A DNA stretch of 64,000 bases from Flavobacterium piscisymbiosum (GTDB lineage: Bacteria; Bacteroidota; Bacteroidia; Flavobacteriales; Flavobacteriaceae). How positions within the stretch are numbered: the stretch's first letter is position 1; every line of letters begins with the position of its first letter. The stretch lies in NCBI RefSeq assembly GCF_020905295.1, contig NZ_JAJJMM010000001.1, positions 2,232,001 to 2,296,000 on the forward strand. Reading direction: 5' to 3'. The notes under the pieces are model-generated. The model saw only the letters and a list, made by a program, of their open reading frames with translations, searched no databases and was not told the origin of the DNA. Below are positions 9,477 to 18,189 of this stretch, one piece after another. A program made the position numbers and the translations under genes.

Positions 9477-9557
9477 GAAGCCTTTTTATCATTCAGTTGT
9501 TGTTTTAAAGTCGCATAGCACGAACTTCTTCTATTAACAAATTTAAAAATAATCTTT

Positions 9558-10475
9558 TTAGAAGCAATAGGTTCCTCCTTTGACCTCTTTAATCTTTATT
9601 TTTCCACCTTTAATTTCATCTTTGTCAATTATAAAAACTTTTTTCGTGTTTGAATTTATTAATTGTTCCAAATCACATTGGGTAAATTTTTGTAAATAGT
9701 CAGAATGCAATATTTTATCAGAATTGGTTTTTAAAAATGATTTCTTTTTATAAAATGTGTTTGTTGGCTCAATAGAACTAAAGCGATTTAAATTAATAAA
9801 TTGACCAGATGAACAATTAAAATTGAAGAAATAATTTTCTTGCCGTATATTCTTTAATTTATTTATATCAGCAATATATTGTACATTTTTCCCTCTTTTG
9901 ATGAATAAATAAATTGTATCTAAAGATTTCACTCTTTCAAATTCTTTATCATAAAAATATCTTGTCAAATTTAAATAACTATTTAAAAATGTTTTTCTGT
10001 TTTCAGCGAAAGGAAATTTATCTTCCATATAAGTATTAGGAGAGTAACTATAAAGTTTTAAAGTTTTATTACTTTTATAAACAGAAACTTCAAATTCACC
10101 CCCATCCATAACAATTGTTCTATTTCCTTCTTTATCAATTTCATTGGTTATTTTTGTTGGGTCAATTGAGACTAATGTATCTATTAATTTCTTGCAATTT
10201 ATTGCATCAATATTATCCAACTTTATTATGTTCATTATTGTGTGTTTACATATTGTATAACAATTTATTTCATTATTTTTCAAAGAGATATATTTGCTAT
10301 AGCCCAAACATATAATTTGAACTTCATTATCTTCTTTCAATATACCTCTAATTTTATCTCCATTTTTTTCATAATCAAAATGTTCGTATTTTGAAAAGAT
10401 AAAGGAGGAATCAACGTTATCTTGTGAATAAACAGTCGAAAATAATAATAAAATGATGACTAAGATATAATTCAT
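9558..10475 (-). CDS. Unknown exported protein (cassette gene)
   Basis: A 305-residue product that I do not recognise. It has a typical signal peptide (MNYILVIILLLFSTVYSQ, predicted cleavage near residue 18) and no further membrane segment, so it should be periplasmic or outer-membrane associated. The rest is rich in Lys, Asn, Ile and Asp, with no catalytic motif I can name. It is very AT-rich even for this genome. It is the only gene between attC-like elements at 9344 and 10506 and points the same way as the other cassette genes. No promoter of its own is obvious. Confidence 0.75.
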   Translation of the reverse strand: MNYILVIILLLFSTVYSQDNVDSSFIFSKYEHFDYEKNGDKIRGILKEDNEVQIICLGYSKYISLKNNEINCYTICKHTIMNIIKLDNIDAINCKKLIDTLVSIDPTKITNEIDKEGNRTIVMDGGEFEVSVYKSNKTLKLYSYSPNTYMEDKFPFAENRKTFLNSYLNLTRYFYDKEFERVKSLDTIYLFIKRGKNVQYIADINKLKNIRQENYFFNFNCSSGQFINLNRFSSIEPTNTFYKKKSFLKTNSDKILHSDYLQKFTQCDLEQLINSNTKKVFIIDKDEIKGGKIKIKEVKGGTYCF

Positions 10476-10505
10476 TATTATTCAGTTAATTTTGAGTAAG
10501 GTTTC

Positions 10506-10640
10506 CTGTAACGTTCTGGCGCTTGGCGAGGTTGGGGAATAAAGATGTAGCATTTTTTTCGGTTAAATACAAATTTACCAAATACAAGACCAACTTTCCA
10601 TTAAGCCAATTGCCCAAATCCGTTGTAGTAGCTGTTATGC
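10506..10640 (-). repeat. attC-like element 1, between the 323-aa-ORF cassette and the 305-aa cassette
   Basis: On the minus strand this 135-nt element opens with GCATAAC (R''-like, 10634-10640) and closes with GTTACAG (R'-like, 10506-10512). The internal stretch AACAGCTACTACAACGGATT followed by GGCAAT and GGCTTAATGGAAA is shared with element 2. Arms pair only imperfectly (CGGATTTGGGC against CGAGGTTGGGG). Its R'' box matches the complement of the start of the cassette at 11621 (8 of 10 bases), not its own R' box, as expected when two different cassettes are joined. Confidence 0.65.
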
Positions 10641-10646
10641 GACGTT

Positions 10647-11576
10647 TCACTTAGTAAGAAGATATTCCTCAAAGTTGTTTGTTACATCGTAATAATCATA
10701 ACCAAATTTTCCTACCCAACAACTTATAACACCACCTTTAATTTTTTCAGAATTTTTCAATATCTCCGCAATACGTTGATTATCTTTTCTATCTAGATGA
10801 ATCTTCTGTTTCTTTTCTATATGCTTCAACGTGTTTGCGATCAATAATCGTGCTGTTGGACTTGGTGAATAAATTAATTTTTTAAGAGCGTCAATATCAT
10901 TTAATACAATAAGATATCTAATTAGATCAAATGTTGGATAGCCAATTCCATTTAGAATATAAAAAGGCTGTTGAAGTGGACTACCGCTCAAAACATCAGA
11001 GAAGAAATCAAAAACATCTTTTCTTTTAGTATTGTTGTCCTCTATTTCCAATGAAAGTGCGCCAAATTTTGATTCGTATTCTTTCAAGTTATCTTCTATG
11101 ATTTTGTCATAGACGAGATTATTGTATTTACACTTTAATGGAAATTCAACCACCGTGGAAAGATAAGTATAAGCTATTTGTCCGGGACAGTCTATTGTGA
11201 ATCGTATTTTAATAATCTTATCTTCAAAATATAATGCACTTACATGAACCGAACCATATCCTCCGTAAAATTCATGATCTGTAGACTTCAGATTATATCC
11301 GCAATCATAAGTTATACTTCTACAGTTTCCAATTGGTTTAATAAAACCAGGGAATATTTTTTCTATGTCCGCTATAGAATTAGATCGTTTGTTAAGTTGA
11401 TTTAATTTTTTGACGTTTTCCATATCATTATTTACCCAATCTAATTGTATCGGTTTTTCCACATTCCATTTCCCATTATTACAAGCTAGAACATTTTGCA
11501 TCGTGATTGTATCCGATTTGGTTTGGGAAAATCCAGTATTTAAAAACACCAATAATAAAAATGTCAAGTATTTCAT
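10647..11576 (-). CDS. Unknown exported protein (cassette gene)
   Basis: I chose the ATG at 11576 because it places a clean signal peptide at the N-terminus (MKYLTFLLLVFLNTGFSQ). The longer frame from 11618 would start inside the cassette boundary. The 309-residue product has no motif I recognise. The C-terminal third has helical pairs containing IYSPSPTARLLIANTLKHIE that could be HEAT-like, but this is weak. The two cysteines in the sequence around ITYDCGY and RFTIDCPG may pair after export. It is the first cassette of the array and ends 7 bp before attC-like element 1. Confidence 0.75.
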   Translation of the reverse strand: MKYLTFLLLVFLNTGFSQTKSDTITMQNVLACNNGKWNVEKPIQLDWVNNDMENVKKLNQLNKRSNSIADIEKIFPGFIKPIGNCRSITYDCGYNLKSTDHEFYGGYGSVHVSALYFEDKIIKIRFTIDCPGQIAYTYLSTVVEFPLKCKYNNLVYDKIIEDNLKEYESKFGALSLEIEDNNTKRKDVFDFFSDVLSGSPLQQPFYILNGIGYPTFDLIRYLIVLNDIDALKKLIYSPSPTARLLIANTLKHIEKKQKIHLDRKDNQRIAEILKNSEKIKGGVISCWVGKFGYDYYDVTNNFEEYLLTK

Positions 11577-12030
11577 AATTCTTAGATAATCGATTACGGT
11601 TTTCCCGAAATGACGCACAACTTGTATATATGTCTGACTACGTCCGACTTATCTATCCTAAATTGGGTCGATATATCCGACAAATGTCAATGTTTATTTG
11701 TTTTCAAAAATAGGATTTTTATTTCATAAATAATCAAACTGACTTTTTATATATTGAATACTTTTTACACTAACTTGAGGATAAGTAATTGTGGTATTAC
11801 TACTTAGACGAATTGACAGAAACGCGACTTAACTAATCATGATATTAAATTCAAATAGCAAAATTAGATATCATTTAAAATCTTTAAATCTTCCAATAAA
11901 AGGTTCGAATTATGTACCGTCAAGGTCACAAAACAAAAAACCACTCAAAGCGAGTGGTTTTTTGTTTTGTATTAAATTAGTTTATGAGTATAGCCTTAAC
12001 TAGATAAATTTTTACCAGGAAAATATCATT
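11577..12030 (-). other. Non-coding region at the promoter-side end of the cassette array
   Basis: GACGCACAAC (11612-11621, minus strand GTTGTGCGTC) is the start of the first cassette. Upstream of it I looked for a matching R''-like box about 130 nt away and found none, so this edge may be a degenerate attC, an attI-like site or the end of the array. The stretch 11640-11900 is AT-rich, with no gene and no integrase remnant that I can see. A terminator at 11934 closes the gene on the other side. Confidence 0.5.
11934..11964 (-). terminator. Terminator after the urease-side AraC gene
   Basis: CCACTC and GAGTGG form a stem extended by A and T runs on both sides, so it can work in both directions. 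It lies 67 bp beyond the stop of the minus-strand AraC gene and ends the urea locus. Confidence 0.8.
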
Positions 12031-12903
12031 TTATTTAAAAAACTGTAGCCTATATTCTTTAGGGGTGATTCCTGTAATTTTTTTGAAAAGTTGCGTAAAA
12101 TGTGAAGCTGTGTGAAAATTAAGCTGATAAGCAATTTCAGCAATATCTTTACTGGATTGAAGAAGCGCCTTGCTATAATTGATATCCATTTCGTTAATCC
12201 ACTGTTTTGGTGACTTTTGAGTTACATTTTTTACACATTTATTAAGGTAATTTTCTGTAACAGATAGTTTATCGGCATAAAATGTTACTCTTTTTTCATC
12301 TCTGTGATATTTGAACAAGATATCCCTGAACTGAAGAGACAAATCCATAGGACGAGTAGCTGATTTATGATGACTATCAGAATCGGTACTTAATATTTTA
12401 ACCAAAATAAGATGAAGCATAGTAATGATTATCTCATTTAAATTCAATTCATTAAGCCACAACTCCTGCTCCATAATAGTAAGCAGTTGTTTAATCGTTC
12501 CGTAAGTAAGGTTATCCAAATTTAAGAAAGGAGGCATAAAAAAAATGCTGGTTTTATGTTTGGGTAATTCCTGTTCAGATACAATATTGTTCTCATAGGC
12601 TAAGAAAAAACCTTCGGCATCATCAGATAATTCTATTGTCGCTGTAATTGTTCCTTGTTTGATAAAAATAACACCTCCTTTTTCTACATTATATTCTTTA
12701 TTCTCCAGATACTGTTTAATATGTCCGTTGGTAATAAACAGAACAAAATTAAAGGTGGTACGGTACGGAACTACAGGCATAAGAATACCTTTTAGATAAT
12801 CTTCAAGCCTGTAAAGCTGTATATCTGCATTATTAGAAAGTATTTTTTCTGTAATGTTAGGAAGGAAAAGTTTTTTATATTGAAAATTAGAAAGTGTTTC
12901 CAT
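12031..12903 (-). CDS. AraC-family transcriptional regulator at the end of the urea locus
   Basis: A 290-residue protein with an N-terminal cupin-like ligand domain (about 15-175, including EKGGVIFIKQGTITA) and a C-terminal AraC helix-turn-helix domain whose second helix reads LNFHTASHFTQLFKKITGITPKEY. The effector is unknown. It starts 48 bp after the TonB-dependent receptor gene on the same strand, so it is probably co-transcribed with the receptor and may control it or the whole urea locus. Neither autoregulation nor a binding site can be shown from the sequence. Confidence 0.88.
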   Translation of the reverse strand: METLSNFQYKKLFLPNITEKILSNNADIQLYRLEDYLKGILMPVVPYRTTFNFVLFITNGHIKQYLENKEYNVEKGGVIFIKQGTITATIELSDDAEGFFLAYENNIVSEQELPKHKTSIFFMPPFLNLDNLTYGTIKQLLTIMEQELWLNELNLNEIIITMLHLILVKILSTDSDSHHKSATRPMDLSLQFRDILFKYHRDEKRVTFYADKLSVTENYLNKCVKNVTQKSPKQWINEMDINYSKALLQSSKDIAEIAYQLNFHTASHFTQLFKKITGITPKEYRLQFFK

Positions 12904-12950
12904 ATTAATTATCCTATTAAAGATCGTGCAAATTTAATAATGAATATCAT

Positions 12951-15206
12951 TTAAAATTTATAAAATATTCCCATTTTTATCCCAAAAGGATTTCCAGGAG
13001 TATAGGTAATATCAGTAATTGGTGCCGCTTCATTTTTCAATTGAGTTTCTGTAGCAAATTGAGCTTCATTCCATTTTACATCGAATAAGTTATTGATTTG
13101 AAAATTAGCGCCCCATTTTGCACGGTTGTAGGAAAGTATCAAATCATTTACAAGGTAAGGTTTTGTTTTGAGACTATTATCCTCAACTGCAGGTCTTTCA
13201 CCTAGATAGCGATACTGTAATCCTATAGAAAAGCCTTTCATGAAATCCCAATTTAAAGATCCGGTACTCGTAATTATTGGTGCTAACGGAATATAATCTT
13301 CTCCTTTTGGTTCCTCCATTAATCGGGCATGAGAATAATTAACATCAGCATTTAAATATAGATTTGGTAATGGCTGGTAACGAATACCTAAATCAAAACC
13401 ATAGCGTTTTGATTTACCCGACGGTTCCACAACAGCATCATCACCTACATAAACAAACTCCTGTTGTAGAAATAAATACCATACTGTTGGTGTAATAATC
13501 AATGATTTTAAAGGATGAAGTCTTGTTCCGAAATCAGCTCCTAGAGAATATGGTAACGTGTTACGTCCATTTTGAGGAATTACAACCCTCATATCATTAG
13601 AATGAAATCCCATACCAGTTTTTAATAACCATACAACTTTGTCACTGGAAGCATAAGATAAATTAAGCTTAGGACTCAGTCTGGTTGCTTCTGATGATTG
13701 TCCCGATGGCAATTGCTCCTGATCCAGTAAATCATGCATGTTGAAAATAAAATGATCCAGCCTTAACGCTGGAGCAATAGTCCATTTTCCGGTTTTCCAT
13801 ATCAATTCTGAGTAAGCATGCAAATTGGTTTCTATGCCGGTAACATCCATCTTTTTATCCAACAATAAATCTCTGTGATAAACATGATTGAGCTGCAAAG
13901 TTTGAATATCGTCATTTCGGAATCCAATTCCGGATATCAATTCAAAAGAACTATTAGGAAGGATGAAATTTTTGACATGTTTAAATTCACCGCCATAAAT
14001 ATTTCTGCCATCTTTTTGTTGAATTTCATCTCCGTGAATAGGATCATTTAAGAAAAATGTAAAATCAGAATACAGATTAAAATTATACTTAGAGTACCAG
14101 GCCATCGCTTCAATATGCTCTGATGGAGAAATGATATGTTTAAAATTCATCTGAACATTGCTGCGAGAAGTGCTTCCTCCTTCGGTAGGATCAATGCTTT
14201 CCCAACGATCAATAATCCCTTCATTAATGGCGCGTTCCGGATTTTGTCCTGAAGCATTCCAGGAAGAATTAAAAGTAGAAAATTGGATATTGAAATAATC
14301 ATTATCAGTTATCCACTGGTTGTATTTTCCAAAGATATTAACTCTGTTGAAATTTTGTTTTACATCAAAAGGTCCGTCGGTGTAATTGTATTCTGTTGCT
14401 AAATAGAAATTTTTCTTGTTGTCGGGATCGTTTATGATATTGAACATTCCCAGAATTCTTTTTGTATTAAAAGAACCTGCTTCGAGTTTAATCATACTGT
14501 TTTTTAAAGCTCCATAAGTTTTAAAATCTACATAACCCGCAGTATTAAAATCTCCTCTGTCAGCATAATAGGCTCCTTTTCCAAAATCGATATTATTGAT
14601 GGTTTCAGGAATCACAAAATGCAGATCGGAGTATCCCTGACCATGACCATGAGATACTATATTTACAGGCATTCCGTCTACATTCACACTAACGTCCGTT
14701 CCGTGATCTGCATCAAAACCTCTTAGAAAAATTTGTTCTGCTTTTCCACCGCCGGCGTGTTGAGCAATAAACAAACCAGGAACTTTGCGCAATAAATCCT
14801 GAGCTGAGTTTACCGGAAATTTATTAAGATCAACCTTTGTGATATCTGAAAGAAATGAAGTGTGATTAATAATTATTTCAGAAATTTCAATAGGCTTGCG
14901 CTGAAGAAAAATGACTTTGTTTTCGTACTCTGTAGTGCTATTAACAGCCAATTTTTGCTGATCATATCCCTGATGACTAATTACAAGTGTATCCGGAAAG
15001 GATTGAAAGTGCAACTTGAATGAACCATCTGGTTCTGAATGGGTATGTGTGTTTCCGTGATTGTATTCTATCAAGACATTCCCTATTGGGAATTTGCTGT
15101 CTGTATCTTTAAGGAAAGTTTGCATTTCACTTTCTTTCTTCTGTGCTACAGACGCTACACTTATCATTAAGAGAAGGAAAACTATTGTATTTTGAATTCT
15201 TGTCAT
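12951..15206 (-). CDS. TonB-dependent outer-membrane receptor linked to urease
   Basis: A 751-residue receptor that should import a scarce ligand across the outer membrane using TonB energy. In order: a signal peptide (about 1-21), a carboxypeptidase-regulatory-like beta-sandwich domain (about 35-115), a plug domain (about 120-235) with GGGKAEQIFLRGFDADHG, and a beta barrel ending in the C-terminal Phe of GIFYKF. The N-terminal domain has a His-rich patch (NHGNTHTHSEPDG) and the plug has SHGHGQGYSDLHF. With urease, a nickel enzyme, encoded upstream, a nickel or nickel-metallophore ligand is the natural guess, but the HGHGQGY motif also occurs in receptors of other specificity. Confidence 0.9.
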   Translation of the reverse strand: MTRIQNTIVFLLLMISVASVAQKKESEMQTFLKDTDSKFPIGNVLIEYNHGNTHTHSEPDGSFKLHFQSFPDTLVISHQGYDQQKLAVNSTTEYENKVIFLQRKPIEISEIIINHTSFLSDITKVDLNKFPVNSAQDLLRKVPGLFIAQHAGGGKAEQIFLRGFDADHGTDVSVNVDGMPVNIVSHGHGQGYSDLHFVIPETINNIDFGKGAYYADRGDFNTAGYVDFKTYGALKNSMIKLEAGSFNTKRILGMFNIINDPDNKKNFYLATEYNYTDGPFDVKQNFNRVNIFGKYNQWITDNDYFNIQFSTFNSSWNASGQNPERAINEGIIDRWESIDPTEGGSTSRSNVQMNFKHIISPSEHIEAMAWYSKYNFNLYSDFTFFLNDPIHGDEIQQKDGRNIYGGEFKHVKNFILPNSSFELISGIGFRNDDIQTLQLNHVYHRDLLLDKKMDVTGIETNLHAYSELIWKTGKWTIAPALRLDHFIFNMHDLLDQEQLPSGQSSEATRLSPKLNLSYASSDKVVWLLKTGMGFHSNDMRVVIPQNGRNTLPYSLGADFGTRLHPLKSLIITPTVWYLFLQQEFVYVGDDAVVEPSGKSKRYGFDLGIRYQPLPNLYLNADVNYSHARLMEEPKGEDYIPLAPIITSTGSLNWDFMKGFSIGLQYRYLGERPAVEDNSLKTKPYLVNDLILSYNRAKWGANFQINNLFDVKWNEAQFATETQLKNEAAPITDITYTPGNPFGIKMGIFYKF

Positions 15207-15309
15207 TTTGTTTTTTTAATATAATCCACAGAATCTGCTTGCAAAAGCTTCAAGCAGATTTTGTAGATTTTTATGTTTAATGCGACTCAAAAGTCTATTA
15301 TAGTAAAAG

Positions 15310-16578
15310 CTAGAATCCAACCATCATGCCTACAGCAATCTTATTGACTGTAGAAGTTTGTGTATTGGTATTGATGATCTGTTTCGCGCCGGCATCATAT
15401 TCTAAACCTATTAAGAAGTTTTTGGTGATATCATACATAGCATTGATAGAAGCAGAAGGCAAAGCAATTCGCGTATTCGAATTCGTATTATTGTTAACAA
15501 AATCTGATGTTGAATTATCATTTATAACTTTGCTGTTTACAAGCGAAACAGGACTTGCATTATACGTCATGGTAGTATAACCGACAACTAAATTAGAATG
15601 CAGTCTTTTCTTTTCTTCAAAGTAATATTCTACGCCTGCAGAACCTCCATAAATAGGAACCGTTTTAAAATTGCCATTCTGGTCATAAATGGCATCATAC
15701 ATATTTCCTGCACCTCCATTACCAAACAAGGCACCGGATAAAGTATAAGAGCCTCCTATACCAGAACCAGCTACAGCCTGAGCCATAAAATAACTCTTTT
15801 CATTAAGCATGGTTTTGTAATTGACATTAACACCCCATCCCATTGTCATAGCATTATCATTTGTGTCTTTTTCATAACGAAGCGTACGTCCCATAAAGGC
15901 TAAACGTAAGTAACCGGTCTGGTCATGCAGTTTTTTGGTAAATGCTACAATTGGATCTACAGAAAACTGACCGGGAGTAACTCCGCCAGCGATTTTAAGA
16001 TATTCAGAAGAACTTTCGACACCACCTTCAAATTTCCACGATTTGTCGACACCAAAATCATTGTAATATTTAACCTGTAGATGACGCGCCCATGTGCCGC
16101 TATTAGGTCCTTCCCAGTCCAGCGTATTGTACCAGCTTGGAACACCGTTACCAAAGAAAGTCCAGTCCTGACCTATATGCCAATGATTGTAATCTACGTA
16201 GGCTACTCTCAATTGTAAGTTACCGCCTGCACCGGGAGCACCCCACCATTGTGCTTCGACATAAGTAACTAAAGGACCTTTTGAGAATCCATTATAGGTA
16301 GTCTTCCATGCCAGCTGTGTTTGGTACATATTGAAACCTGCATTTTTTTGATCGATTTTATTGTAAGGATCGGCTGAATTTAGGTTGAGTGACTGAGAAT
16401 TCATGTCATTACCTCCCAAATTTAGGTAGCCATTTAATTTTAAACGAGGAGAAAACTCCATTTCATAAAGCGATTTTCCATCATCTGTTTTTTGTTGAGA
16501 TGGAAAATTAATTTGTGCTTGTGCTGTATAACAACCAATAACAACCAAGAATAAAAATGCGAACTTACTATTTTTCAT
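15310..16578 (-). CDS. Outer-membrane porin-like beta-barrel protein (DcaP-like)
   Basis: A 422-residue protein with a signal peptide (cleavage after TAQA, near residue 21) and a pattern of alternating aromatic strands throughout, ending in the C-terminal Phe of VGMMVGF as outer-membrane barrels do. The middle contains WHIGQDWTFFGNGVPSWYN, a region reminiscent of DcaP-like porins. I infer a passive channel for urea or other small amides, because it lies between the RidA-like gene and the TonB-dependent receptor of the urea locus. Gaps of 103 and 222 bp on its two sides leave room for its own promoter. Confidence 0.75.
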   Translation of the reverse strand: MKNSKFAFLFLVVIGCYTAQAQINFPSQQKTDDGKSLYEMEFSPRLKLNGYLNLGGNDMNSQSLNLNSADPYNKIDQKNAGFNMYQTQLAWKTTYNGFSKGPLVTYVEAQWWGAPGAGGNLQLRVAYVDYNHWHIGQDWTFFGNGVPSWYNTLDWEGPNSGTWARHLQVKYYNDFGVDKSWKFEGGVESSSEYLKIAGGVTPGQFSVDPIVAFTKKLHDQTGYLRLAFMGRTLRYEKDTNDNAMTMGWGVNVNYKTMLNEKSYFMAQAVAGSGIGGSYTLSGALFGNGGAGNMYDAIYDQNGNFKTVPIYGGSAGVEYYFEEKKRLHSNLVVGYTTMTYNASPVSLVNSKVINDNSTSDFVNNNTNSNTRIALPSASINAMYDITKNFLIGLEYDAGAKQIINTNTQTSTVNKIAVGMMVGF

Positions 16579-16800
16579 AATTGCTTTATTTTAAGTATAA
16601 GGTAATTTTGATTTCTGAATTCATTAAGAAACAACCGTACTTGCCCGATGCTAAATACTTTTTTAGTTTATTTAGGAATAAAAAAAAGCTAAAGAAATAA
16701 AGCAGAAGGGTAAGGGGAGAATAGGATTATTCCCCTTTAATAAATTATTTTGAGTTGAATGTTATCAAAATGAGAGGATATACTCATCTAATGATAACTG

Positions 16801-18078
16801 TTATATTTTTAGAGGTGTTCCTTCTGCATTTGAAACCACTACATCAATTTGGATTAAGGCATCTTTTTGTAATGCTGATACACCAACTGTTCTTCGTGCA
16901 GGAATACCGTTTGGAAAGAATGTTGTATACACCTCATCTACAAGGTCGCTATCTGTGATGTTTTTAAGGAAAATATTAACCTTAACCACATCTTCCATAC
17001 CATGTGAAATACTTTCCAAAATTGCTTTGATGTTTTTTAAGCATTGTTCTGTCTGCTCTTTTACACCTCCGGCTACCATTTTACCCGTTTTTGGATCGAT
17101 TGGTAATTGAGCTGAAAGGTGATTGTAATGTGAGAATGCTACGGTTTGTGTAGACAAAGAATTCTTTGGCGCATTTTCGGTATTGTTTGCTTTTATGACA
17201 ATTCCATGTCTGTCTTCGATAGCTTGAGGAGGCGTCCCGTCTCCGTGTGACACTACTGCTTCAATTTGCACTAAAGCATGCATAGATAAATCAGAAACGG
17301 CAACGATTGTTCTTGCTGGAACATAAGCTACAGCTCTGGCAATAGCCGAGTCTGGAAAAAATGTTGTATAAACCTCATCTACAGCTTCAATATCTGACAG
17401 GTTTTGAAGAAAGATATTAATCTTAACAATATCATCAAAAGGAACATCAATACTGTTTAAAATTGCTTTGATATTTTTTAAACATTGTCGAGTTTGCTCT
17501 TTTACACCTCCTGTTACCAATCTGCCTGTTTTTGGATCGATTGGTAATTGAGCCGAAAGATTATTATAATGAGAGAATGATACTGTTTGTGCAGACAAAC
17601 TACATATAGGTGCATTTGTGGTGTTATTGATAAGTTTTATCAGATTACCTGCCTGTGGTGCATTAGGAATTGTACCCTCGCCATTTGAAACAAGCGCTTC
17701 AATTTGTACTAAAGCATTCATAGGTAAAGCTGCAACTGCAACTGTAGTTCGTGTTGGAACATAAGTAGGGAAGAATATTTTGTAAACTTGGTCTACAGTA
17801 TCAATATCCTTGATGTTTTTAACGAATACAGTAATTCTAACGACATCATTCATAACATGATCGATGCTCTCTAAAATTGCCTTGATATTTTTAAAACACT
17901 GTTCAGTCTGTTCTTTTATACCACCAGCTACTATTTTACAAGATTTTGGGTCGATTGGTAATTGAGCTGAAAGATTATTATAATGTGAAAACGCTACAGT
18001 TTGTGAATATGGTCCGATACTTTTTGGTGCATTTTCGGTATTTCTAGCTAGTAATGAGTTTATTTTATTTGATGCCAT
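16801..18078 (-). CDS. Protein with three tandem RidA (YjgF/YER057c/UK114) domains
   Basis: RidA proteins hydrolyse reactive enamines and imines to ketones and ammonia, normally as about 130-residue trimers. This 425-residue protein carries three copies in a row (about 8-134, 145-282 and 295-420). Compared with E. coli RidA as I remember it, domain 1 keeps the active-site set Tyr24, Ser37, Arg110 and Glu127. Domain 2 keeps Arg256 and Glu273 but has Ser162 in place of the Tyr. Domain 3 also has Ser (309) there, keeps Arg395 and has Asp412 for Glu. The chain may therefore fold as a one-piece pseudo-trimer with unequal sites. It lies downstream of the urea transporter; a link to amide nitrogen metabolism is an inference. 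Confidence 0.85.
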   Translation of the reverse strand: MASNKINSLLARNTENAPKSIGPYSQTVAFSHYNNLSAQLPIDPKSCKIVAGGIKEQTEQCFKNIKAILESIDHVMNDVVRITVFVKNIKDIDTVDQVYKIFFPTYVPTRTTVAVAALPMNALVQIEALVSNGEGTIPNAPQAGNLIKLINNTTNAPICSLSAQTVSFSHYNNLSAQLPIDPKTGRLVTGGVKEQTRQCLKNIKAILNSIDVPFDDIVKINIFLQNLSDIEAVDEVYTTFFPDSAIARAVAYVPARTIVAVSDLSMHALVQIEAVVSHGDGTPPQAIEDRHGIVIKANNTENAPKNSLSTQTVAFSHYNHLSAQLPIDPKTGKMVAGGVKEQTEQCLKNIKAILESISHGMEDVVKVNIFLKNITDSDLVDEVYTTFFPNGIPARRTVGVSALQKDALIQIDVVVSNAEGTPLKI

Positions 18079-18189
18079 TTTGTTTATTTATTTTAATAAT
18101 TGGAGTAAGTTTTAGCTGATGCAATTCTGCTGTCAAAGCAAGAAATGCATGATTATTTTGAATTTAATAATGTTGTAAAGAGGATGATT

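Noticed and set aside
11905..11932. GGTTCGAA followed by CCG and GGTCAC, resembling the 3' end of tRNA-Arg (7539-7561) as a possible att repeat
   Set aside because: Only two short blocks match and their spacing differs by 5 bases (23 against 28 nt overall), so an att duplication that would mark the array as a tRNA-integrated island is not supported.
7600..12030. Integrase gene for the cassette array
   Set aside because: All frames in and next to the array were read; none shows tyrosine-recombinase motifs. An intI gene, if present, lies outside this window.
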